A DNA stretch of 64,000 nucleotides, from the NCBI GenBank assembly GCA_036925085.1, contig JAUPFP010000024.1:2328001-2392000 (forward strand), read 5' to 3'. This DNA is from Brachycybe producta. Taxonomy: Eukaryota; Arthropoda; Diplopoda; Playtdesmida; Andrognathidae. Every line of letters begins with the position of its first letter. The first letter of the stretch is position 1. This document shows positions 36,332 through 45,800 of the stretch, piece after piece. The position numbers and the translations under genes are program-made. The notes under the pieces were generated by a model. That model was not told the DNA's origin, made no database searches, and saw only the letters and a program-made list of their open reading frames with translations.

Positions 36332-36988
36332 TGCCTAGTTCTCACAACCTTCTTGTAGCTCGGGCTAAAATAGCCTTGGCTAAACGACTGTGTTCACATG
36401 TGAGCAGCTACATATGGGCTTTGTGACCTGCCTAAAGGTGGCGCTCACTACAGCATATTTATTTAATTTTTACAAATTTGGCACTGGCCATTATGTGTGG
36501 ACATTGTGCATGTGTATAGCCTGCATAATGTATACATAATTGGAGGGCAAATGGCTGATATTGTTCATACTAACTAATAAAACTGAATTGCATGAGTCTT
36601 CATTGAACACACTAAATGCAACATATTTTAATTGTAGGTGGGTTGATGATTTAGAGTTTATGGAAATAAGTAATTATTAAATAAAGATCAATTGATAATT
36701 TTAAATTATTTTAATAAATTAACAAATAGACTGAAACATCTAACAATGGAAATAGAAAATGAATGACGCCATTTTCTATTCAGATTTATGACCACCAGTA
36801 GGCGTACGATCAAGTTAACTTTGTCTTGCATTCACACTAAATGATGTGTAGGCTACATATGGATAACCGAGGATACCTAACCAAAGCTAACATTTGACAT
36901 TGACCACCATCTAGTGTGTGTTCTCACAACCCTTATACATAGGCTAAGTCCTTAGCCTGAGCTACATAAAGGTTGTGAGAACTAGGCA
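36332..36988. mobile_element. Harbinger-like TIR element, 657 bp, TAA flanks
   Basis: The left end TGCCTAGTTCTCACAACCTT, CTTGTAGCTCGGGCTA matches the complement of the right end (TGCCTAGTTCTCACAACCTT, TATGTAGCTCAGGCTA). The first 20 bases are identical. TAA flanks both sides (36329-36331 and 36989-36991), as in PIF/Harbinger insertions. The interior has no open transposase. The well-matched ends suggest a relatively young non-autonomous element. Confidence 0.8.
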
Positions 36989-37019
36989 TAATGAGGCCCC
37001 AGTTTTTTAACTTTACGTT

Positions 37020-37340
37020 TTAAAACAATAATTTAACAAAAACTACGAAATTATTATTCCCTGGTTAAGATGATTTTCACCTGTAAACGGACCATCAAAC
37101 ACTTGTTATTCCGTCTTTCAGAAGCAAAAATATAAGAAATACAAACGTATTTTAAAAACTAGAAGGGTATAGGTCACTCACTTAAACGTATTTTCATCGA
37201 TGTTATCTTTTAAAATAAACTTTTTTATATTTGTCAGCCTCTCTAAAATAACTTCAATAACAAAATTAACATTCAACAAATTATGTTTAAATTTATTTAT
37301 GCGTAAAGTTTATAAAATATGAATTCTTCTTTTAATCAGT
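37020..37340. repeat. Foldback family A, copy 6 (worn)
   Basis: The outer segment TTCCGTCTTTCAGAAGCAAA is followed by TTTTAAAAACTAGAAGGGTA, CACTTAAACGTATTTTCATC and TTATCTTTTAAAATAAACTT. The second arm is hard to follow, and only AAAGTTTATAAAATAT-like traces remain. Boundaries are approximate. Confidence 0.6.
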
Positions 37341-37393
37341 TTCATATTTTTTTTTATAGTTTCTGTTTTTTTAAAAAAAAGACGTTAAGAGTA

Positions 37394-37707
37394 GGGCTCG
37401 GATTTTTATGCATTATCAAGCACCTGTTTCTCAATCTGTGGCCCAAGAGCCAATTGTGAAGTAACAATCCCCCGTTTAGATCAACCAAAAATTAGTGGTT
37501 TTTGTCAATCAAAAACACCTTTTTAGAGGCTAAAACTCTACTTGACAACTGATAGTAACCAGATATCTAGCCTCAAAACAGCCTTTTTGATAAAAAAATA
37601 GCATAATTGTTAGTTGCTGCAATGAGGATGATGATTATTTTCACAATTGGCACTTGGGCCACAAATTGCGAAACAGTTATACTTGATATTGCATAAAAAT
37701 CCGAGCC
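37394..37707. repeat. TIR element, GGCTCGGATTTTTATGCA ends
   Basis: The left arm GGGCTCGGATTTTTATGCAT, then TATCAAG, CTGTTTCTCAATCTGTGGCC and AGAGCCAATTGTGA, matches the complement of the right arm (AGGCTCGGATTTTTATGCAA, TATCAAG, CTGTTTCGCAATTTGTGGCC, AGTGCCAATTGTGA). The arms exceed 70 bases and are well conserved. The flanks (TAG left, TTA right) do not give a clean duplication. A MITE of unknown superfamily. Confidence 0.75.
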
Positions 37708-38968
37708 TTAGTTATGAGATTTTAAATCGAATAATAATTTTCTACGTGAAAAAAAAAACCCCCTGGAAAAATGAAACCCCCAAAAATAGAAAAAAAGATG
37801 GCCGCCACATTATTTTATACATAATTCATAATTAATATATGCAAACTCCTCTTCCTTTCATCTACGAAGAGAAAAAGAAAATTGCAGGTGCATAAAAAAA
37901 GATAAATCGTGATAATAATCACGAATGTTTCATAAAGTAAAAATAATTTACGATGAACCGCGAAATAAAAAGTCTAAAAGAACGAAAAAAAAAATTGGAT
38001 AACCAATAAATCTTGTGTTAAAGAAAAATCTCCGCCCAAATCTAATAAACGAATACACGAACCTCACCTACCTCCCACCCCATAATATACCTACAATATA
38101 TTTCAACTAACAATAGTTAATTCATGTATACAAATTAGCCTAATTACATATTATAAAAGGTAGCAGCAGCATCGAACAACAAGCAGCAACCTTACTCTTA
38201 AAAATAATCTACGAAACTTTTTTGTCTTTTATTGAAGTAAAACAATGTATAGGGAAAAATTCCTACATTGAGTAACACCGGATATCCCTATAGAGAGAGT
38301 CACTTAAAAAGTTATATCGATAATAATAAATTAATGGAAGGTAAGAAAAGGTAAAAAAAAAAAAGAGAGGAAAAAATATAATTCTTTCTCACCTGTCTTA
38401 TAAATATATATTAATAATTAATCTAACAAGGCCACCTTATAATTTATTACAAAAAAAAAAAAAACCAAACAGGAACCGATTTACCACTCAACATATTGAT
38501 GCCAAAGATATAATTAAGAACCAACAAAAAACCACACATAATAACATTTGTCAAATACGTATATTAACAATTTAGAGAAAAACAAAAATCCCATTTATCA
38601 TCTTTTATCATTAACAGCTATTTATGTAAATAGAATTTTGTTAAACAAAAAAAGAGAGAAGAACAATTTGCTGTAATTTTTTTTCTTCTTGTTAAAGTCA
38701 AGTTTTTATTAAAATTAATGAATCGATTGTATAAAATTAATAAATTCAATGACAAATGATAAAAAAGAGGTCCCGATACACCGGTATTGAAATAATTACA
38801 CTGAATTTCAAAGTGTAAATTTGCATGAAGTCGCTTTTTAAAAAAAAACATAAGTAAAATATAGACTGGAATAAGCAATAACCAATGGCGTCATTATAAA
38901 TGTAGAAATTAGACTAAGTGAGAGAGGCCAACAACAAATAAACCTCCATTTCTCCAACTCCAAGGGAA
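37708..38968. other. Intergenic, nothing recognised
   Basis: Strongly AT-rich, with A runs. A 62-codon plus frame at 37647-37835 starts in the preceding element and looks like chance. No exon or transposon ends were recognised. Confidence 0.5.
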
Positions 38969-39427
38969 CAATCACTAAGAATAATACTTCACAAGTCCAT
39001 CACAAGACAGGAAATTAGAAATCGGGACGAACACAAGTTGGCTCCGCCCTTTTTATGACGACTAGCAACTTCTAATTGGTTGGTTATGTAGTCTGACGTC
39101 ACATGCTCCGCCCTTTTCAACGTCGAACCACACAACAAACCAAATAGAAGTTACCGGTCGTCATAAAAAAAGGGCAGAGCCAACTTCTGCTCGTCCCGAT
39201 TTCTAATTTCCTGTCTTGTGATGGACTTGTGAAGTGAACTTCTAATTGGTTTGTTGTGTGGTTCGACGTTGTAAAGGGCGGAGAGCATGTGACGTCAGAC
39301 TACATAACCAACCAATTAGAAGTTGCCAATCGTCATAAAAAGGGGCGGAGCCAACGTCTGTATGTCCCGATTTCTAATTACCTGTACAATCATTAAAAAT
39401 AATACTTCAAAAGTCCATCACAAGAGG
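38969..39427. repeat. Foldback family B, inverted pair with duplicated flanks
   Basis: A full family B copy lies at about 39009-39215. The palindrome extends beyond its ends: CACAAGTCCATCACAAGACA to the left is exactly mirrored by TGTCTTGTGATGGACTTGTG to the right. A second, partial and oppositely oriented copy (39237-39385) follows at once. CAATCACTAAGAATAATACT at 38969 and CAATCATTAAAAATAATACT at 39389 form direct repeats around the whole block, each followed by AAGTCCATCACAAGA. TGACGTCA occurs at 39094-39101 and 39290-39297. Confidence 0.8.
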
Positions 39428-40349
39428 GAAGCACAATCGGCAAATAAAAACAATTGATAAATATAAAATTTGATTGAAACTTACCAAATTGAAGAATGAA
39501 CTCTGATGACGTAAGATGATAAGATTTGAAATGAACTTTTACTGAGGGCCACTAACAGACACACTTTTTTAAAAAAATTCACTTTCACTTTGTACTAATC
39601 TACAGAGAGGTCCTTGAACAATTCACCACCGAAAAAAAAAACCGGATAAACACTTGAGAAAAAGAAAGAAATGAAAACAATTATTATTAATTTAATATTC
39701 ATATTGATTGATTGATGGCATATTGAGCAACAATTTGCGTTTCCACCCCCCCCCCCCCACTCCTATCTAGACCTGTCACCATCCAATTATATCGAAATGT
39801 AATAATTACGTGTGTGGATAAATTATAAGTAGGATTTCGGACAAACACATATTTAAACCCTTGAGTTAATAGTGTCAAAAAATCAAGAGTTATGGTTCCT
39901 CCTTCCTCTCATAAAATATTGATAAAACATGACGTCCCTTTTATCAAAAATGTAGAAACATGGTCGTAAATTATTTAGAAAGGGGTGGTTATTATGTAGG
40001 GAGAAAGGGTAGTGGAGAGTGGGATAGAAGGGGGGGAGGAGGGGGGTCTGACACTGGGTTACTGACTTTCCTCCTCCATAAAGTACAATTGCACCCCTAT
40101 AGTTATAATATTACACACATGTTGTGCGTGTGTGATTTCATTTTATGATTCATTTCGAGTTTCTCAACACGGAGTTATAAAACTATATGCAACAACCTCC
40201 CCTTTTTAAAAAAAACGCTAATTAACGACAATTTGTCGGTTTCATTGATCTTTTTTTTTTGTTGTTCTTATTAAAAATTACGAGTGACGTAACAATATTT
40301 TAGGCCCAAATTCAAGAAGAAAATGAAAGGGTTTTTTAAGCGTAAAAAC
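39428..40349. other. Intergenic, nothing recognised
   Basis: A C run near 39748-39759 and a G-rich stretch at 40028-40046. A plus-strand Gly-rich frame at 39960-40148 reads through that G-rich stretch and is not supported as a gene. Confidence 0.5.
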
Positions 40350-40680
40350 ACCTCTCAAACTCTTGATTATTGCCGTTGCAAATGCCTATTATTGCAGGTG
40401 CAAAATAAAGAGAAACTTTGAAAGTGTTTTAGAAACTAGAAGAGTAGCTCATTAAATGCACTGAAGGGTGTGTATTTTCATGTTAATATTTCTATCTATA
40501 AAAAGTTTGTTTTGAAAGATAACAATATGAAAATACACACTCTTAAGTGAATTTAATGATCTACCATTCTAGTTTTCTAAAATAATTTCTAGTTTTTCTT
40601 AATTTTGTTTCTGAAAGCTAAAATAATCAAGAGTTCTAAAAAATCAGTTGTTCATAAACCGCCTTAAAAAAATTCTTTCA
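40350..40680. repeat. Foldback family A, copy 7 (long form)
   Basis: The outer segment CTCTCAAACTCTTGATTATT is interrupted by about 40 unrelated bases. It is followed by TTTTAGAAACTAGAAGAGTA, and GTGTATTTTCATGTTAATAT is mirrored by ACAATATGAAAATACACACT, ending CTACCATTCTAGTTTTCTAA and CTGAAAGCTAAAATAATCAA. The arms are well matched. Confidence 0.85.
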
Positions 40681-41462
40681 ATTAGGAACCACTTGACCTT
40701 TATGTACGAGATAGTACGGCTCTTGCGCTTTATTACGCGCCTTCGGTGCAATCTCTGTATCTTCTAAAGTTCTGAACCTTAGCTTGGAGTCCAAGCCTTG
40801 GAGGCTAGCGGTTAGTAACCAAACTAAATACCCTCTTCTCTTGAAACATCAACTAATTCTGTACTTTAAAAATGCAGAAAAATTCTGTTTTAGAACCCTG
40901 CTTAGAGGGTTAGAAATATACGTTTCCTTCTTGAATTCATTTTGTAGCATATCACCATTAATTAATTACTAAATCATTAGGTATAATAAAATTCATTACT
41001 AAACTAAAACGGCCGCCAATCCTTCATACAATAGGATTTAACAGGTACGACGAAGACGACTGCAGTGTCGCCATCTATCGTCGACCGAAGCTGTACAAAC
41101 AACAGCTGACATAAAATTACATTCAGTTCACCACACGATAAAAACGATAATTGCGCCCCGTTTTCACCATATAAATGTTCTGAAACGCGACTTTAAATTA
41201 AATATCTAACATAAAACAGTTTCAAACACTAAAATTCTAAAGGTGTAACCGTGTAAATGACGTAAGATTCATATCTTTCGCGTTCTGAAACTGAAAATAA
41301 GCTTACAATTTTCGGTGCATCTCTTTTCCGCATCGCGATAAATTATGTTGCGCTATCAATTAACAATTGAAACATCAATAAAATACTTAAAATGGAATTA
41401 TTAATTAAAAGCGAATAGAGTTTATGAGAGAAAAAACGGTTAAAATATCTAATTTTACTAAC
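40681..41462. other. Upstream-like sequence, no exon proved
   Basis: A GC-richer block near 40700-40810 has a short open frame of no known type. At 41047-41090 the minus strand has an acceptor-like TTGTTTGTACAG before an open stretch and a GTACCT, but this overlaps the recurrent GATAGATGGCGAC motif and is not convincing. No second exon of the candidate gene at 41463-41504 could be identified here. Confidence 0.4.
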
Positions 41463-41504
41463 CTGTTGCAGAAAAGAAAACCACATCTCACTTTTTGGCG
41501 CCAT
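41463..41504 (-). CDS. Candidate first coding exon of an unidentified leftward gene
   Basis: On the minus strand an ATG in good context (purine at -3, G at +4) opens a 14-codon stretch, MAPKSEMWFSFLQQ, that ends exactly at CAG/GTTAGT, a good splice donor, in phase 0. The spacing and promoter-type motifs just upstream (see the next feature) make this look like a real first exon. The K-S-x-x-W-x-x-F pattern resembles the opening of a BED zinc finger, but 14 residues are too few to name a family. I could not find the following exon, so the gene may run far to the left, with long introns, or leave the window. Confidence 0.4.
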
Positions 41505-41585
41505 TCTGCAGGAAACAGTAATGGCGGCTCACGTTTACGCATGCGTATTGCGCCAATAAACCAATGTTGTCAGTTGACAATGCCA
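41505..41585 (-). promoter_or_regulatory. Promoter-like block before candidate exon
   Basis: Read on the minus strand this short GC-rich segment carries two ATTGG (inverted CCAAT) boxes, an NRF1-like TACGCATGCGTA palindrome near 41537-41548, and GAGCCGCCATTAC, which resembles a YY1/initiator site. There is no TATA box. Such a combination is typical of housekeeping promoters and contrasts with the AT-rich surroundings. Confidence 0.45.
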
Positions 41586-41639
41586 CCGTTATCCCTACAG
41601 ACTCTACAAATATCGTTATTTAACAAAAACACGATTTTC
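41586..41639. other. Short spacer
   Basis: Nothing recognised between the promoter-like block and the next family A foldback. Confidence 0.4.
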
Positions 41640-41930
41640 AAAATCTGATTATTCTGTCTTTCAAAAGCAAAATTAAGAGAAACTACAAAGTGTTTTAAAA
41701 ACTAGAAAGCCAACTAAATCACTTAAGTGTATTTTCATGTCGAAATATTTCAAAATAAACTTTTTATAGATAAAAAAATATATATCGTCTGCTCAATGTT
41801 GGGTTATTTTCAAACTCACATTAAAAGTTTATTTTGAAAGATAACATGAAAATGCGCTGTGATTGAACCAAGAGACAGAATAATCAAGAGTTCGAGAAAC
41901 GTTTACATTTTCAAACCAACTTAAGTGATG
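41640..41930. repeat. Foldback family A, copy 8 (long form)
   Basis: The outer left GATTATTCTGTCTTTCAAAA and TTAAGAGAAACT are followed by TTTTAAAAACTAGAAAGCCA. The second arm is AGTTTATTTTGAAAGATAAC, and the outer right end AGACAGAATAATCAAGAGTT is the mirror of the left. This shows that GACAGAATAATCAAGAGTTC belongs to the family's terminal part. Confidence 0.85.
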
Positions 41931-42827
41931 AAAAATAAAACTACATTTTTGTGTCCTAAATTATACATTATTAATTTATTATTCAATAGTAGCATCAGAA
42001 TTTTTAAATACTCATATGATGCACCCAGATAAATTTATAATCAATGTCAAAATTGGAAATTATAAGCGAAAAAATGAGGAACAAAGAGAGAGAGAGCGAG
42101 AGAAATAAAATACAAATGGAACAATGTATAATAAAATTTGTCTTCCTGCACACAACGAAGATAATGTTTCTCCTCTTCATTTGTGTTTTACTTTCATATT
42201 TAAAGAGTAGCGATTTAAAATATTCAAACATACAAAAGATAAGATCCTATTATAACAATGAAAATCAAAAACCTTTTTTTTTTTTTGCAATTTCTTTTAT
42301 CTCGTAGAGTTTTCTATAAAATAAAGGACAAACAGGAAGCGAACTAATTAATCTTCATATGTGCGGCGCAAAAACTAAATGAAGCTTTTGAATAACGAGT
42401 TAATTAAAAATGAATTCAAAATTATAACCTAAGAATAATTTTTTTAAAAAAAAAATATCATTCCAAAAGATTCCTTTTCAAAGGACCTTTCGCAAATGAT
42501 ATAAAACAAAATATTCGATCGAATATATCGATAAAGACGTAATATGGATATATACAGATGATGCGCAACCAAGATAAACTTCTCTCGCAGAGAAAAAAAT
42601 GAATAAAAAAAAACGAATCAACGCACGCAGTTTAAGAGAAACAAATATGCTGAAAAAAATATCTCGTCCTTATATCGCACTTGGTTTACCTCGTCGGTCG
42701 ACAATTATGTTAAGTACGACATTCTCTTCAAAGAACTCGAGATATTCAATAACTGTCGTCCAGTACGTGACAGTACATTCACTCGTTAAAAGTAGTGATC
42801 ATTATCATCATACACATTTGACCGCAA
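41931..42827 (-). other. Probable WAPL 3' untranslated region and spacer
   Basis: Directly downstream of the WAPL stop codon on the minus strand. Open frames on both strands here (42004-42231, 42044-42307, 42599-42853) are AT-rich with low-complexity residues and no known motif. A GA run lies near 42084-42102. The poly(A) site was not fixed. Confidence 0.4.
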
Positions 42828-45800
42828 CTAGGTTGCTTCCAAAATATCAATAACCCGTTGAATTGATTTCATTCCCGTACTTCCGACTACATTCTAAACA
42901 CACAAAAACAAACAAATTGTATTGATCGATTATGAACGAAACAATTCTTGATTGACTCACAGCTAAATGCATAAAGTTAAGAAATTTCTTTAACATTTTG
43001 ACCATAATGTCAAAATCTCTGTTAGGCAAATAGTCTCTAACTTTGATGGCATTGTCCTATAACAAAAAGAACGTCCGTTAAGTTAAGAGCGACAAAACAA
43101 GTACAGTGGAAATCGCTTAACACGAAATAGTAGAGACCGGAACATTTTTTCATGTTAACCGAATTTCGCGTTAAAAAAATAATTATTAAAAACGTTTTTT
43201 TTTATAATACATTTATGGTAAAACAAATAATGTGAACATTTTCGAATACAGTGGATTCCGGTTAATTGTCACGAGAATAATTTGGCCCAATTATGTGAAG
43301 TACCTACAAAGGAAAAGTGTAGCAAACAAACACATTGTTCTTTAAGACGTGGCCCAATTAACCAGATTCTACTGTAAGTGGAAAACCGTATACTGCGGAG
43401 ATGAGACCGAAAATATATATCGTATTTTCCGATTTTTCGTGTTAAACTGTTTTCACTGCCCATCACCGAGCAAAGATAACTCGCCCTGCTGTCCTGAATG
43501 AGACAACCGAGAAGCAGAGCAATGTACGCAGCAACCATACTGTCCTCCATGTTTTTTCCGGCCTTCTGAAGAGCTGCAAACAAAAACGAAGTTTAGCAAA
43601 TCTCGGAGAATTAAAGAGCGAAGGGCTGGAGAGGTGAGAAAAAAACCTTTAGTAAGCGTCTCTTCCATGTCCTCGATCGTTCCCTGAGGAGGGGCAGAAC
43701 CGTCTTCCTTGTTAGCACCTTCGGGATTCGTTTCGGCTTCTCCTTTTCCATCTAGAAGCCTATCCGTCTTCGCTTCTTCGAGACGTGCAGCTTCTTCGTG
43801 TTCCATGAAGAGCTGATAGACACAAACAACTGTCAAAAATCAAGCAGCAACTATCGATCAAATCTTTAATGGTTGACTAACGTTAACCAAAGCCTTTGGA
43901 GCTGAAGAATCCACTTTCCGTCGACTTTGTGGCAAAGGAACTTGTGGCGTCACGTCCATTACAAATAACCGTTGTCTGTTCGAGTCCGAATGTTCGACAA
44001 GATTTATCAGTAAACCTAACGACTGTTGTATTAAACGATTAGCAATTAAGATTCTTTTTGACACAAAAATGTTTAATAACTTCAAAAAAAAAAAAAAAAA
44101 CGCACCAGAACCAAAAGTTCAAACCTCTGCTCGATCAAGAGGTGAGACGGTAAGTTAAGGACACAACCGAGTGTTGAAAACATGAGACCATCTTGTTCTC
44201 CTACTCTAGTACTTGAACCCGCTGCGAGCAAAAAATAAAACGACAGTAAATTATGATGTGAACGAGTTTCTTATAAAGATGGTTTTCAAGTTGTAAACGA
44301 CTGACTCTCGAACCCAGATTATTCTGTCTTTCTGGGAAAAAAATGAGAAACTCAAAACTGTTTTAGTAACTAGAAGGGTACCTTAACCAATTAAGAGTAT
44401 TTTCATGATGGTATATTTTAAAATAAGTTTTTACGTCACTTTGAAGACGGTTATAAAAACTTCATTTTGAAAGATACCACATGAAAATACTCTTAAGTGA
44501 TTTCTAGTTTCTAACACACTTTCAATTTCTCTTTGGTGTTACTTTTCTGAAACGCAGAATATATAATCAATCGTTCAAAAACCAGCGTTCATAAAACATC
44601 TTAAGAAGCTCACCGTTATCATTAGTGAGGTTTAACAAAACTTTCAAGATGGACAAAATACAGCTGAAAAGAATCCAACTGGGACTCTCTCTTTCAGAAC
44701 TATCAGGAGTCGGATAGCAGATGAGCGATCGCTCGCAAAGCTTAAGTGCACTGCAAAAAAAACAAAAAACATTTACAAATAAAATAATAAAAAATCAGTG
44801 GAGAATAAAGAAAAACCTTCTCCTTATTTACCGTGCACAATAAAAAATCAAAGAAGAATTCTGACACGTCATTAAATAGCTCTGATTCTGTGAATTCATT
44901 ATCGTAACCTATAAAACCAACAGAGAAACAAACAAAAACCGATAAGAAAAAAAACCCACGACACAAGTTTCAATACGTTTGTACATTTTCTAACACACGT
45001 AGACATCGATCGAGCTTTCGTAGTTTGTCTAAAGCAAACTCAGTCAGATGAAAAAGGCCATCCGGAAGAGATTTTCCACATTCGCTAACTAGAAGCGTCA
45101 GAGAATCATTTTAAAAACACCGTTAAAAGAAAGTAATCAAAATACTCTGTTACCGGTATTTACAAGGTGATCGAGACCACCCAACTCTCGTAATTCTTCT
45201 TTGAACCACTCGCCAGCTCGTCGAGAGGTCAAACTCAGAAGAGTTTCCATCGACAACACACCAGACTAAAAAATAAAAGTCAATCGACGATCTCCGAATG
45301 AAACAACATTCGTAGACGATCTACTCACCGTGATATTATCGAGATCTAAATGTTTCGCGTGTCCCCTCTTTTGAAGTTGATCGCACAACTCTCGTACTTT
45401 CACTTTGTTTTTATCGTACTCTCTGTTGTGTCCGTTTGTCGTATTAGTCACTGCGTCGGACGGTCGCGTTTCAACGTCGAGCAACTGAAGCATAAGTTCG
45501 AGACTGCGTCGTTCGAGATCCATGTTTAATCTATCTTGGCTAAGTATAAACATCACGGTGGACGTACAAAGAGAAAGATTCTAGGGGGAAAAAAACGATA
45601 TCATTTTACACGTTAACGTATTAAATTGTATACAGAGATCTTCTTCCGTTTACTTAAAAAGCAAATTTAATATTCAAATTCACTTACGGGATCTTTGGGA
45701 GCGTCGTGTAAGGCACTAAATACTTTGGTAAGGGTTCCGTGGGCACGCAAATGCATCCTGAAGGCAGCAGCCATACATTTGCCGGCTAAGCTGAGAATGC

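Noticed and set aside
41047-41095. Possible second exon of the candidate leftward gene (TTGTTTGTACAG acceptor, GTACCT donor)
   Set aside because: It overlaps the recurrent ATAGATGGCG motif, is only about 42 bases, and its residues do not continue a BED finger.
43453-43836. Continuous 127-codon frame as one WAPL exon
   Set aside because: The frame runs through a GT donor at 43646. The downstream residues only match WAPL after splicing to 43573 in another frame.
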